64,000 bases of DNA from Paenibacillus sp. YYML68 (GTDB lineage Bacteria; Bacillota; Bacilli; Paenibacillales; NBRC-103111), in the NCBI RefSeq assembly GCF_027923405.1, contig NZ_BQYI01000001.1:69501-133500 (forward strand). Direction: 5' to 3'. How positions within the stretch are numbered: the first letter of the stretch is position 1; each line of letters opens with the position of its first letter. The notes beneath the pieces were generated by a model. It had not been told where the DNA came from and did not search any database. It saw only the letters and a program-made list of their open reading frames with translations. Below, one piece after another: positions 43,616 to 52,652 of this stretch. Made by a program: the position numbers and the translations under genes.

Positions 43616-45847
43616 TTACGCCCCTCCACCGAGCTGAGCCAGATAGGAGGCTTGAGAGTTGTACTTATTCATCGCTTGCTCCATCGCCGTAAACTGCTTA
43701 TAATAGCGCGTCTCCAGAGCTGACATCTTCCTGTTCATATCGGCAACTCGCTTGTTCAAGCGATCTAGCTCTTTACCGATTTCAAAGTTCGCGTTCACCA
43801 TCAACGAATTGCCCGCTTTATCCTTCAGCATCGACAGCGCTTGGTCTGCTGCCTCGTAGATCCTGAGCGCCACACCATCTCCAGACGTGGACTTGGAGTC
43901 GTTGTCGTTCGATGTGAACAGCCTCATCACTTGCTCAGGGTTGTTCGTGATCGCTTCCTTCAGCTTCGTCTCGTCAATGTACAGCTTACCCTTCTCTGTG
44001 TGCACGAGAGTCCGGATTCCAATCTCTCCAAGCTGCTTGTAATCGCTGCTCGATAGACCGGATACCGATTCATAGAAGCTGGTTCGGAACTTGTTGACTG
44101 TGCTGGAGAGAATGGAGTCATTACGCAGTAAGCCGCTCCTTGCCTTCTCTTCCCACAGCTTCACCTGGCTCTCTTCCATTGCTTCCTTCTCATCATCAGT
44201 CAATGGTGCATAGTCGCGATAACGCTCCTCGGATACCTTCTTATTCAACGTATTAAGGACATCGTTGTACTTATCAATGAAAGACTTGATCGAGTTATAT
44301 ACCGAATCAATATCTTGAGATACGTTAATACTAACCTCAGTAGCTGGGTCTGCCTTCTTCGCCGTGAAGTTAATCCCGTTGATCGACAGAGTATTGGATG
44401 CGTATTCAGCGGATACGCCGTTGAATTCCACGATGGCGTCAAGTCCCGTGTCCAACGTCTGAGCATACGTGTAGCTCGTTCCAGTGGCAGGTGCTCCACC
44501 AGTCAGTCCAAGGGATGCCAGCACGTTCGTGCTATCGCTCGTCTGGTCGGAGAATGTCATCTGCTTCGTATTATCCGATGTCAAGAAAGTCAGCTTGCCC
44601 GAATCGGCACCCGAGCTCGTATCGAGGCGAGCGGTAATGCCTAGCTTGCCTAGCTCAGACGTGTTGATTGCGGTCATCAAGGAGCCGATTGTCGTCTTAT
44701 TGGTTATGTCGAAATCGTAATCCTTACCATCGTAGTTAATTCGGAACTTTTGGGTATCGGTGATGGCGTCATTGATAAGCTTGTTGTTATCAATGTAAGG
44801 ATCAGCCGGCTTAGTGAAGGCAGCGCCCTGTACGGTAGCCGAATTCGAAGTCGCTGGCAGACCCAGCTTGCTCACTACGTCATAACCATCTACAGTTTGA
44901 TCGGAGAACGAGATTGACTCGCCACTGTTTCCACTCAATTTAAAAGTAAGATTGCCGCTTGTCGCATCAAGACCGGCCGTTACGCCTGCGCCCTTCAGAC
45001 CGCTTGCATTAATGTTATCAATCAAATCTCCAATTTTCGTCGTGCTTGTAACGTTGAAATTGTAATCGGTACCTTTATAATTTACTTTCAAGGCTTGTGT
45101 ACCTACGATAGTCGAATCAATTACTTTATTCAGGTCAGGAGCATCAGGCGGAGTCGTCTTGAACCCCCCCCCAAGCACCTTCTCCCCCGTCTTCGAGGCA
45201 GTCGTCGTACCGACACGCAGTACATCTGTTAAGAAGTCTGTATCACTCGTATTCAGCTCTACCTTCGCCGCATCACCTGTAGTTGTTGATACGAAGAAGA
45301 ACCGATCCATGTTCGTTTCGTAGCTAACTCTAACTCCCGTCACACTCGCCTTACTATTAAAGTTAGCTACGAAGGAATTAATCGAATCCGTGTTGTTGAC
45401 CTCAATCGTAGCCGTACCCTTCTCACCACCGATGATCAGCAGAGTCGGCTCCGTAGGTGTCGATGTGCGAATTGAAGCAATCGTATCACTTCCACTAGTC
45501 GCACCAACGGCCGCAGTCGATTTCAAGTCAGCTGATTCGGCAAGACGGTGCACCTTCAGCTTATAGATGCCATCGGTAGCTCCTGGCGTTGGGGTAGCTG
45601 CAATAATATCTTCATTGTTGGAGGATGCTTTCTTCGTTAAGTACGGAGATTGCAGCTTCATATTGAATGCCGTATTCTTCAGGTCAAGTATCTTGCTATT
45701 CATCGTGCGGTAGTCTTCTTGCTGCCACAGCAGCGTCTGCTTCTTCTGATTGAGCTTATCCAGCGGTAGCCGCTGAACCTGCATGAGCTGCTTAACCGTC
45801 GAATCAATATCCATCCCGGAGGAAAAGCCGTTAATTCGCATAACCAC
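43616..45847 (-). CDS. fliD: Flagellar filament cap FliD, enlarged
   Basis: FliD caps the growing filament and folds flagellin subunits. The conserved N-terminus (MRINGFSSGMDIDSTVKQLMQVQRLPLDKLNQKKQTLLWQ, in two helices) and the C-terminal D0/D1 part (LDRLNKRVADMNRKMSALETRYYKQFTAMEQAMNKYNSQASYL) are intact. At 743 residues it is about 250 longer than Bacillus subtilis FliD. The excess lies in the outer domains, where a segment of about 105 residues is duplicated (about 230-334 and 344-454). A run of nine G encodes G226-G228 just before the first copy. The start is GTG at 45847 with AGGTG upstream, or the ATG two codons later. Confidence 0.93.
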   Translation of the reverse strand: MVMRINGFSSGMDIDSTVKQLMQVQRLPLDKLNQKKQTLLWQQEDYRTMNSKILDLKNTAFNMKLQSPYLTKKASSNNEDIIAATPTPGATDGIYKLKVHRLAESADLKSTAAVGATSGSDTIASIRTSTPTEPTLLIIGGEKGTATIEVNNTDSINSFVANFNSKASVTGVRVSYETNMDRFFFVSTTTGDAAKVELNTSDTDFLTDVLRVGTTTASKTGEKVLGGGFKTTPPDAPDLNKVIDSTIVGTQALKVNYKGTDYNFNVTSTTKIGDLIDNINASGLKGAGVTAGLDATSGNLTFKLSGNSGESISFSDQTVDGYDVVSKLGLPATSNSATVQGAAFTKPADPYIDNNKLINDAITDTQKFRINYDGKDYDFDITNKTTIGSLMTAINTSELGKLGITARLDTSSGADSGKLTFLTSDNTKQMTFSDQTSDSTNVLASLGLTGGAPATGTSYTYAQTLDTGLDAIVEFNGVSAEYASNTLSINGINFTAKKADPATEVSINVSQDIDSVYNSIKSFIDKYNDVLNTLNKKVSEERYRDYAPLTDDEKEAMEESQVKLWEEKARSGLLRNDSILSSTVNKFRTSFYESVSGLSSSDYKQLGEIGIRTLVHTEKGKLYIDETKLKEAITNNPEQVMRLFTSNDNDSKSTSGDGVALRIYEAADQALSMLKDKAGNSLMVNANFEIGKELDRLNKRVADMNRKMSALETRYYKQFTAMEQAMNKYNSQASYLAQLGGGA

Positions 45848-45873
45848 AGCCTATCACCTGCCCTATTCTATTA

Positions 45874-46269
45874 TTAGCGGCGCTCGTCTACGATGATGCC
45901 TGCCTTCTCCCACAGCTTCGCAACCATATCTAGCACTTTCTCCGGCGGCAGCTCTCGAACGACCTTGCCAGTTTCCTTATCTAGCACCTTAACCATAATT
46001 TCCCTTGTCGCTTCGTGAATCTTGAACTCGAACGTCGTCGTAATGCCTTGCAGAGCTTTATTGGCTTTCTCGATCGCCTTAATGAGCTCTTCTTCACCCA
46101 CAGTGACTTTGCGGCCCTTAAGCTCTTCGCTTTTCAATTCTTTCACTGAATTCATTTGATGGAAGTCCGAAGAAGCTTCCGTAGACTTCGCGACTGGCTC
46201 AACATAATAATCCTTGGACACCGTAACAGGCTTATTATTGGAGTTTGGTATAGAGAAATCCGAGCTCAT
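45874..46269 (-). CDS. flaG: Flagellar protein FlaG
   Basis: A 131-residue FlaG-family protein. The conserved C-terminal half (EFKIHEATREIMVKVLDKETGKVVRELPPEKVLDMVAKLWEKAGIIVDE) matches the FlaG domain; the N-terminal 60 residues are polar and likely disordered. FlaG influences filament length in several bacteria. It is the first gene of flaG-fliD-fliS-fliT and is preceded by a sigma-D-like -10 at 46311-46318. CCCCCGAGA-type spacing gives GGGGGAGA about eight bases before the ATG. Confidence 0.9.
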   Translation of the reverse strand: MSSDFSIPNSNNKPVTVSKDYYVEPVAKSTEASSDFHQMNSVKELKSEELKGRKVTVGEEELIKAIEKANKALQGITTTFEFKIHEATREIMVKVLDKETGKVVRELPPEKVLDMVAKLWEKAGIIVDERR

Positions 46270-46310
46270 CGTTATATCTCCCCCGAGATAGAAATGGACT
46301 TATACTATTT

Positions 46311-46340
46311 TTATCGGAAAATAGTTCTGTAGTTATAAGA
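46311..46340 (-). promoter_or_regulatory. Sigma-D-like promoter of the flaG-fliD operon
   Basis: On the minus strand TCCGATAA (46311-46318) matches the sigma-D -10 (GCCGATAA) at seven of eight bases. The -35 is weaker: TAAC or TATA lies 13-15 bases upstream. It is about 40 bases before the flaG ATG. Confidence 0.55.
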
Positions 46341-46354
46341 GAAATTACACAAAA

Positions 46355-47575
46355 TTATGATGGAATGCTTATATTTTTCGCGAAAGACGACAGCACCTTA
46401 TGTACCGCAGTGCACACATCCTGAACATCCTGCTCTGTCATCTTCGGGAATAAAGGGAGAGTGATGAACGTCTCATAGAGCGCTTCGGCAACCGGACACA
46501 GACCGCCTGTATAGCCGAGCTTCTCATAATACGGCAGCTGATACACGGGCTTGTAATGTACGTTCACCCCGATGTTCTCAGCTCGGAGTGCCTCGAATAC
46601 CGTTCGACGGCCTACATTCAGGCGGGGAAGTTGAAGCTCCAATATGTAGAGATGCCAGCCAGATCTCGCGTCCTCGCGTACGCGTGGGAGCCGCGCCCAG
46701 CCTTCCACTTCGATCGGTTCCAGTAGCTTGTCATACAGCGATGCAAGCTCATTACGCTTGTCTATGAAGGCTGAGAGCCGGTGCATCTGACTTAAGCCAA
46801 GTGCCGCCTGTAGGTCAGTTATCCGATAATTGTAGCCCAGCTCCTGCATCTCGTAGTACCAAGGTCCTTCGCTCTCGTGCACGAATTGGTCCGCGTTACG
46901 CGTAATTCCGTGTGTGCGGAACATCATCAGTCGTTCATAGTAATGACGGTTGTGGGTTACGATCACGCCACCTTCACCGGTTGTGACCGGCTTCACAGGG
47001 TGAAAGCTGAACATCGTCATATCGGCAATCGAGCCGACAGGACTACCGTCGTATGCCCCACCGAGTGAATGCGCTGCATCCTGGATGAGGATAAGACCAT
47101 GCTGCTGACAGAACGTCTTATACTGCTGCATATGAACAGGCTGCCCAGTGAAGTCTACCGGAATAAGCGCCTTGGTACGTGGCGTCAGCTTCTTCTCCAC
47201 CTCGTTCAAGTCGAGCAAGTACGTATTTGCATCCACGTCTGCGAATACCGGCGTGCCACCTACATACAATACACAGTTGGAGCTCGCTGCGAAGGTCAAG
47301 GGAGACGTAATAACCTCATCCCCCGGACCAATGCCCGCCGCGAAGCACGCTGCATGAAGTGCTGCCGTACCGTTGCAGAAGGCGACTGCGTATTCTGTGC
47401 CAGCTGCCGCGGCAACAGCTCGTTCGAACTCCGCGATCTTAGGGCCTTGCGTCAAATAATCGCTCTGAAGCGCTGCCACCACCGCTTGTATATCCGCATC
47501 ATCGATCGACTGACTGCCGTATGGCAGAAGCTTGTCCCGAACAGGCTTCCCGCCGTGCAGAGCTAACTTATCCAT
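46355..47575 (-). CDS. pseC: UDP-4-amino-4,6-dideoxy-GlcNAc-type aminotransferase PseC
   Basis: A 406-residue DegT/DnrJ/EryC1/StrS-family PLP enzyme, second step of pseudaminic acid synthesis, adding the 4-amino group to the PseB product. The Schiff-base lysine lies in SFHPVKPVTTGEGG, the cofactor-binding region in VAFCNGTAALHAACFA and the aspartate in LIQDAAHSLGG. N-terminal LPYGSQSIDDADIQAVVAALQSDYLTQGP is typical of PseC. It is the last gene of the glycosylation block, next to flaG. Assignment as PseC rather than a related sugar aminotransferase rests on the motifs plus the neighbouring Pse genes. Confidence 0.88.
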   Translation of the reverse strand: MDKLALHGGKPVRDKLLPYGSQSIDDADIQAVVAALQSDYLTQGPKIAEFERAVAAAAGTEYAVAFCNGTAALHAACFAAGIGPGDEVITSPLTFAASSNCVLYVGGTPVFADVDANTYLLDLNEVEKKLTPRTKALIPVDFTGQPVHMQQYKTFCQQHGLILIQDAAHSLGGAYDGSPVGSIADMTMFSFHPVKPVTTGEGGVIVTHNRHYYERLMMFRTHGITRNADQFVHESEGPWYYEMQELGYNYRITDLQAALGLSQMHRLSAFIDKRNELASLYDKLLEPIEVEGWARLPRVREDARSGWHLYILELQLPRLNVGRRTVFEALRAENIGVNVHYKPVYQLPYYEKLGYTGGLCPVAEALYETFITLPLFPKMTEQDVQDVCTAVHKVLSSFAKNISIPS

Positions 47576-47602
47576 GTCGTAACCTCCGTAAGAGCAAACG
47601 TA

Positions 47603-48550
47603 TTAGTGTACGAGCCTTCCCTTAATCCAAGCCTCTGTTCTCGCAATTCCCTCTTCCAGCGTCACCTGAGGCTCCCAGCCTAGCAGCTCCTTCGCCTTGG
47701 AGTAGTTGCACAGCAGCTTCTGGATTTCGCTCTGAGGATGAATATGCTCCACATGCTTAATACGAGACGCTTCCCCTACGACCAGTAGCGCCAGATCATT
47801 CACGGAAATATCCCGACCTAGCCCCGCGTTGACGATCTGTCCATCTACCTTATTGGAATAGCCTGCTTCCACGACGAACCTTGCGCAATCGTCGACGAAC
47901 AAGAGGTCCCGCGTCTGTGTTCCTTCACCATAGATATGAAGATCCTTACCAGCGAGCTTATTATTGATGAAGATCGCCACGACACCTCCTTCGCCCCCTG
48001 TCTTCTGGAACGGACCGTACGTGTTGAACGGACGAATGACGACAACAGGCAATCCGTAGGCAAAGTAATAAGAAAGCACCATGTTCTCCGCGGCAATCTT
48101 CGACCCGGCATAAGGGGACGCAGGCTTCGTCGGATGAAGCTCCGTAATGCCCGTCTCATCAGTGCAACGATCGTACACCATGCAGGTGCTCATGAATACG
48201 ACCTTGACCCAGTGCTTGCGGCACTGCTCCATCACATAGAATGTACCTACCGTATCATTGTTGAAGGTCGTGCGCGGATCATCGATCGAGTCCTGAACAT
48301 TAATCGACGCACCGAGGTGGTAGCAAATATCGAACTTCGTCTCATGGAATAGCTTCTCGAGCAAGGCCTCGTCCTTAATATCGCCTTGGATAAACGCCTG
48401 AAGGCCAGGATGGCTCCGGAATTCGTCCAGATTGCTCTCCTGACCGTTAGATAAGTCGTCTAAGATCCATACGTGATGACCGTCGTTCAATAGTCGAAGC
48501 GCCACCCAACGTCCAATGAAGCCTGCGCCGCCTGTTAACAAAATGTTCAT
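47603..48550 (-). CDS. NAD-dependent sugar epimerase/dehydratase
   Basis: A 315-residue extended short-chain dehydrogenase. The NAD loop is LLTGGAGFIGRWV and the catalytic pair is Y and K in SPYAGSKIAAENM, preceded by the STCMVYD segment. These enzymes act on nucleotide sugars, as UDP-glucose/GlcNAc 4-epimerases or dehydratases. The standard Pse route needs only PseB of this fold, so this is an extra enzyme whose substrate is unknown. The start is the ATG at 48550 with GGGAGA upstream, rather than 48556. It is 27 bases upstream of pseC. Confidence 0.85.
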   Translation of the reverse strand: MNILLTGGAGFIGRWVALRLLNDGHHVWILDDLSNGQESNLDEFRSHPGLQAFIQGDIKDEALLEKLFHETKFDICYHLGASINVQDSIDDPRTTFNNDTVGTFYVMEQCRKHWVKVVFMSTCMVYDRCTDETGITELHPTKPASPYAGSKIAAENMVLSYYFAYGLPVVVIRPFNTYGPFQKTGGEGGVVAIFINNKLAGKDLHIYGEGTQTRDLLFVDDCARFVVEAGYSNKVDGQIVNAGLGRDISVNDLALLVVGEASRIKHVEHIHPQSEIQKLLCNYSKAKELLGWEPQVTLEEGIARTEAWIKGRLVH

Positions 48551-48578
48551 GCCCATTCTCCCATCTGTATCGAAATCG

Positions 48579-49631
48579 TTATACGAACAAATCCCAGGTT
48601 ACCGGGGTGCCCTTCGCAACATCCTTCTTCACGCTCTTGCCGAGCAGCTGATCCAAGTATTTCGGCGCCAGTCCGAAGCCTGGGCGAATCGCACGAAGGT
48701 TATCGCTAGAGAATACATCGCCAGCCTTCATATCCTGGGAGATGTACAAGCTTCTGCGATATTGCAGGGACGCCTTCTCCTTCTCCGTAGGCCCGTAGCT
48801 GACCCGACCGAGCGACTGCCATGCCCGCTCCGTCTCGATGACGAGAGACTGCATTTCTTCCGGCTCTAGAGAGAAAGTCGAATCCACACCGCCGTCCGCA
48901 CGGCGCAGGGTGAAGTGCTTCTCAATCACAGTTGCACCTAGCGCTACGCTAGCTACAGCCGTACCGACACCCATCGTATGATCAGACAGACCGACTTGGC
49001 ATTGGAACAGCTGCTTCATGTGAGGAATCGTCGTAATGTTCGTGTTCTCCGGTGTAGCTGGGTACGTGCTCGTACACTTCAACAACACGAGGTCGTTACA
49101 GCCCGCTTCCCTCGCAGCGTGAACCGTCTCGTCGAGCTCGGCAATGGAAGCCATCCCCGTCGAGATAATCATTGGCTTACCGGTCTGCGCCACCTTGCGA
49201 ATCAATGGAATATCCGTATTCTCGAAGGAGGCGATTTTGTAGAGAGGAACATCCAGCGACTCGAGAAAGTCAACAGCACTCTCATCGAACGGTGTACTGA
49301 AGCCAATCATACCGAGCTCTTGGCACCGGTCGAAGATCGGTTTATGCCACTCCCACGGGGTATAAGCTTCCTGGTATAGCTTATACAGCGAGTTGCCCTT
49401 CCATAAGCTGTTCGGGTCATCGATGAAGAACTCGCCGTGTGACAAGTTCAGCGTCATCGTCTCTGCGGTATACGTCTGCAGCTTAAGCGCATGTGCGCCT
49501 GCTTGAGCCGCGGCCTCCACGATCTGCAGCGCACGCTCCAGAGACTGATTATGATTTCCTGACATCTCGGCTATGATGAAGGGCCGGGCATTGGAGCCGA
49601 TTGTATATTGCCTAACCTGAATATCATTCAT
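48579..49631 (-). CDS. pseI: Pseudaminic acid synthase PseI
   Basis: A 350-residue NeuB-family enzyme condensing the 2,4-diacetamido hexose with phosphoenolpyruvate to give pseudaminic acid. The N-terminal TIM barrel has the family blocks FIIAEMSGNHNQSLERA, GAHALKLQTYTAETMTL and STPFDESAVDFLE. The C-terminal SAF (antifreeze-like) domain is from about residue 290 (SLYISQDMKAGDVFSSDNLRAIRPG). The motif FTLRRADGGVDSTFSLEPEEM favours PseI over NeuB. It overlaps pseH by eight bases. Confidence 0.92.
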   Translation of the reverse strand: MNDIQVRQYTIGSNARPFIIAEMSGNHNQSLERALQIVEAAAQAGAHALKLQTYTAETMTLNLSHGEFFIDDPNSLWKGNSLYKLYQEAYTPWEWHKPIFDRCQELGMIGFSTPFDESAVDFLESLDVPLYKIASFENTDIPLIRKVAQTGKPMIISTGMASIAELDETVHAAREAGCNDLVLLKCTSTYPATPENTNITTIPHMKQLFQCQVGLSDHTMGVGTAVASVALGATVIEKHFTLRRADGGVDSTFSLEPEEMQSLVIETERAWQSLGRVSYGPTEKEKASLQYRRSLYISQDMKAGDVFSSDNLRAIRPGFGLAPKYLDQLLGKSVKKDVAKGTPVTWDLFV

Positions 49632-50160
49632 CTGCTATTCTCTCCCCTGACATGAAATCATCTCTAAAGAGCGCGAACGCTACAATATCTTCATAGCGTC
49701 CATTTTTAAACACATGCTCTTTGTAGTAGCCTTCTCTCTGGAAGCCAAGCTTCTCGTGAACTTTGACACTAGCTAAGTTAAACGCGAACGCTTCACCACA
49801 AATCTTCCTCATCTGAAGCTCCTCGAACGCCTTCCTCAAGCCTAGTCGGCACATCTTCGTTCCCGTACCGGCAGGTAAATCGTCTGCACCTAGATAAAAT
49901 CCCCAACTGCACTTCCCATTTATTTTATCCAGTTGCACAAAATTCACAACACCGCTCGGTACTCCGTTATATTCGAATACGTAATAGGCGAGGTCGTCAC
50001 GTTGAAGCATGCGGTGGAACCAGGTTGTGTGCTGGTCTAGGGTGATGGCCTGGTCGGAGTACATGCTTTCCTGTACACGATGAGAATTTCGCCACTGAAA
50101 TAGCAGAAGCAGGTCTGTTTCTGAGACAGGCCGCAATTCACAGCTTTTCTCGAATTCCAT
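49624..50160 (-). CDS. pseH: N-acetyltransferase PseH
   Basis: A 178-residue GNAT-fold protein. The start matches the family (LRPVSETDLLLLFQWRNSHRVQESMYSDQ) and the acetyl-CoA loop region is at GTGTKMCRLGLRKAFEE. It acetylates the 4-amino group made by PseC. The ATG overlaps the stop of pseG in the arrangement TAATG, and its own end overlaps pseI, so the three genes are translationally coupled. The length is normal. Function follows from motif and position. Confidence 0.88.
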   Translation of the reverse strand: MEFEKSCELRPVSETDLLLLFQWRNSHRVQESMYSDQAITLDQHTTWFHRMLQRDDLAYYVFEYNGVPSGVVNFVQLDKINGKCSWGFYLGADDLPAGTGTKMCRLGLRKAFEELQMRKICGEAFAFNLASVKVHEKLGFQREGYYKEHVFKNGRYEDIVAFALFRDDFMSGERIADE

Positions 50161-51233
50161 TATGGTTCCACCCCCAGAATGTACTGAGCGACTTGAGACA
50201 AGCTCGATTCGGTATGAAACTTTATGAACTGTAGCCCCTTCAAGCTAATGAGCGCCAGCTCTTCAGGCTTACTTTTGAGCTCTTCTATTAATGATGACAT
50301 CTTCTGAACGGTTACTTCATAAGAAGCTCCTAGACACCATATGAGTTCCTTTTTCGCTAACGCTTCCGTCGTTTCTTTTTGGTTGTCAGCAACAATGACG
50401 GTAATCGATGGAAGTCCAAGGAACATTCTCTCCCATGTAGCTGTGCCTCCAGCTCCAATCGCTAAATCCGCGTCCGCCATAAGCTTTGCCATGTAGGTCA
50501 CTTGACAATGAAACTTAGCTTGATTCCACTTCAGGCAATATTCCTCAATCTCATTTCTCCTTGGGTTTGCGACCCCAACGACTACATCAATATGCCAATC
50601 TGGCTCTGCAGCTTGCCTGAGAGCTTCTAGCGTCTTCTGCGTTTCATTCGTAGGGTCAGATCCCCCATAGAAGACCAATACACGGTTGATATGACCTGTT
50701 CGCTGTTTAAGATGTTGACGGGCTTCTTTGAACTCCGTTCTCAGTAAAGAATATTGTGGACCGAGAAACCGAACACAAGCTGGTGGAATCAGACCGTTAT
50801 ATCTTTTCGAAGCATTATCGTAATAATTTTGATCAAGCAATAGGTCACAAACATGTTGTCGGTTTGCTAGATCATCAATAACCAGTAGCTTGTTCACATG
50901 AAGTCGGATGACCCGCTCCCACTGGTAATCGATTTGATAATGATCGACAATCAGCCAATCTACCTGTGAGTCCGCAAGTAATAGTAGCTGTTTTGATAAT
51001 GAGGCATCTTCGCTCCAATCAAATAGCTCGTTTTCTATGTATGGATCCATACTGAGAACTCGAAATCCTTGAAGTCGAATCACATGTTGAATATTCCCCG
51101 ACAAGCTTCTGCACATGAATGTAACACTGGCACCATGCGATGACAATTCTTTTGCCAAAGTTAAACATCTCATCACATGGCCAGTACCAATTAATGAGGA
51201 GGAATCGACACGAATCCATATGTTCAAGCGCAT
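50160..51233 (-). CDS. pseG: UDP-sugar hydrolase PseG
   Basis: A 357-residue GT-B-fold hydrolase that removes UDP to free the 2,4-diacetamido altropyranose for PseI. The N-terminal glycine-histidine motif is VDSSSLIGTGHVMRCLTLA, and the UDP-binding segment is FYGGSDPTNETQ with a late GAGGTATWERMFLGLPS. GAGGGGGAG precedes the ATG. It follows the HisF-like gene by 16 bases and is coupled to pseH. Confidence 0.9.
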   Translation of the reverse strand: MRLNIWIRVDSSSLIGTGHVMRCLTLAKELSSHGASVTFMCRSLSGNIQHVIRLQGFRVLSMDPYIENELFDWSEDASLSKQLLLLADSQVDWLIVDHYQIDYQWERVIRLHVNKLLVIDDLANRQHVCDLLLDQNYYDNASKRYNGLIPPACVRFLGPQYSLLRTEFKEARQHLKQRTGHINRVLVFYGGSDPTNETQKTLEALRQAAEPDWHIDVVVGVANPRRNEIEEYCLKWNQAKFHCQVTYMAKLMADADLAIGAGGTATWERMFLGLPSITVIVADNQKETTEALAKKELIWCLGASYEVTVQKMSSLIEELKSKPEELALISLKGLQFIKFHTESSLSQVAQYILGVEP

Positions 51234-51249
51234 TCTCCCCCTCGACCAA

Positions 51250-52023
51250 TTAGAGTTTACTCACGTTATAATTTCTCACAGGAACTTGGTGCTGAGATAA
51301 ATATTCTTTCGCTTCCTTCGGAGTCTGCTCCGTGAAGTGAAACATACTCGCAGCAGCAACCGCAGAAGCTCCGCCCTGAATCGCCATAAGAAAATCGTCG
51401 TATTTGCCCGCTCCTCCGGAAGCGATCACAGGGATATTGACGCTGTCAGCTATTAGTCGGACTAACTCTAGATCATAGCCCTCCATCGTACCATCACGCT
51501 CTATAGAGGTAACCAGAATTTCCCCTGCGCCCCATTTCTCAAGCTGCTGCGCCCATTTGATAGTCTCGACCCCCATGGGGAGAGTACCAGAACCACTGTA
51601 GCACTCGTACGTACCATCGGCTCGTTTCTTGACGTCAATACTGGCAACAATGCATTGTGAACCGAATCGATGGGCAGCCGCTCGTATAAGCTCTGGGTCT
51701 GAGAATGCAGCGCTATTAATAGCTACCTTGTCCGCACCACACCGAAGCAGCTTTGTAATTTGATCCATATGCTTGATACCACCACCTACTGTAAGCGGCA
51801 CAAAGCACTCTTGAGAAAATTCAGCAACCGACTCATAATCCGGTTCCCGATCTTCCGCTGTAGCCGTAATGTCCAGCAAGATCAATTCATCTACTTCTCT
51901 GGTGTTATATACTTTGATAGCAGGAAGAACAGTACCCACTCTCCTCCAACTATCAAAGGCTACACCTTTGACCAATCCAACATTTTTCCATAGCAACGTT
52001 GGGATCACTCGATATTTTAACAA
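51250..52023 (-). CDS. HisF-like cyclase subunit of a sugar amidation module
   Basis: A 257-residue TIM barrel clearly of the HisF fold: [24 protein letters not shown] and [13 protein letters not shown] are conserved. The catalytic Asp11 of true HisF is leucine here ([14 protein letters not shown] aligns without gaps with IPCLDVKDGRVVKG), while D130 in VASIDVKK is kept. It sits between HisH-like and Pse genes and far from any his operon. It therefore most likely serves the neighbouring amidotransferase, channelling ammonia for acetamidino formation, as in the WbpG/HisH2/HisF2 set of Pseudomonas. The start is TTG at 52023 with AAGGAG nine bases upstream. Confidence 0.85.
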   Translation of the reverse strand: MLKYRVIPTLLWKNVGLVKGVAFDSWRRVGTVLPAIKVYNTREVDELILLDITATAEDREPDYESVAEFSQECFVPLTVGGGIKHMDQITKLLRCGADKVAINSAAFSDPELIRAAAHRFGSQCIVASIDVKKRADGTYECYSGSGTLPMGVETIKWAQQLEKWGAGEILVTSIERDGTMEGYDLELVRLIADSVNIPVIASGGAGKYDDFLMAIQGGASAVAAASMFHFTEQTPKEAKEYLSQHQVPVRNYNVSKL

Positions 52024-52040
52024 TGAAATCTTCTCCTTCG

Positions 52041-52652
52041 TTAGAGACTAAGAAAATTTCTGAGGAGCTGGAAGCCCGAACGCTGGCTTTTCTCAGGATG
52101 AAACTGAACGCCATACACGTTCCCCGCTCTAACCGAAGATACAAAGCTCCCACAGTATGGGGTTACGGTTTCAACTTGACTCTGATCATTCACCTCGAAA
52201 TGATAGCTATGCACGAAATAGAAGTCGGAACGGTCAGGAATGGATGCAAACAACGGGCTGTCTGTTCTCTTGCTGATCTCGTTCCACCCTACATGCGGTA
52301 TTCTCTCCTGACTTGTTGATGTCAATAATCGAACCTGGCCCTTCACCAAGCCTAAGCCTTTCGTTTCTCCACCTTCATAGCCAACATCAGCTAGAAGCTG
52401 CATACCAAGGCAAATGCCTAATACGGGAATATTGTCTTGCTTGACTGCAATTTCAATAGCAGGCACCCAGCCGCCTGAATAGATATTAGACATCCCCTCG
52501 GTAAAAGCCCCTACACCAGGCAATATGATGTGAGAAGCGCTATGAAGGTCCTCAGGACGATCCGAGATGACTACATCAGCGCCGCACTCCTCTAAAGCTC
52601 TAGCTACAGACCCCAGGTTCCCCATACCGTAATCAATGATCACAACACTCAT
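52041..52652 (-). CDS. HisH-like glutaminase of a sugar amidation module
   Basis: A 203-residue class I glutamine amidotransferase. The nucleophile is C81 in GICLGMQ and the histidine-glutamate pair is H185 and E187 in QFHPEKS, so it should release ammonia from glutamine. The N-terminus VVIIDYGMGNLGSVARALEE is the HisH pattern. Its ATG overlaps the amidotransferase stop by four bases, and the HisF-like gene follows after 17 bases. The trio is best read as one amidation unit, not histidine synthesis. Confidence 0.88.
   Translation of the reverse strand: MSVVIIDYGMGNLGSVARALEECGADVVISDRPEDLHSASHIILPGVGAFTEGMSNIYSGGWVPAIEIAVKQDNIPVLGICLGMQLLADVGYEGGETKGLGLVKGQVRLLTSTSQERIPHVGWNEISKRTDSPLFASIPDRSDFYFVHSYHFEVNDQSQVETVTPYCGSFVSSVRAGNVYGVQFHPEKSQRSGFQLLRNFLSL

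Noticed and set aside
51250..52652. HisH and HisF as histidine biosynthesis genes
   Set aside because: No other his genes are near, HisF lacks Asp11, and the genes are embedded between a sugar amidotransferase and pseG.
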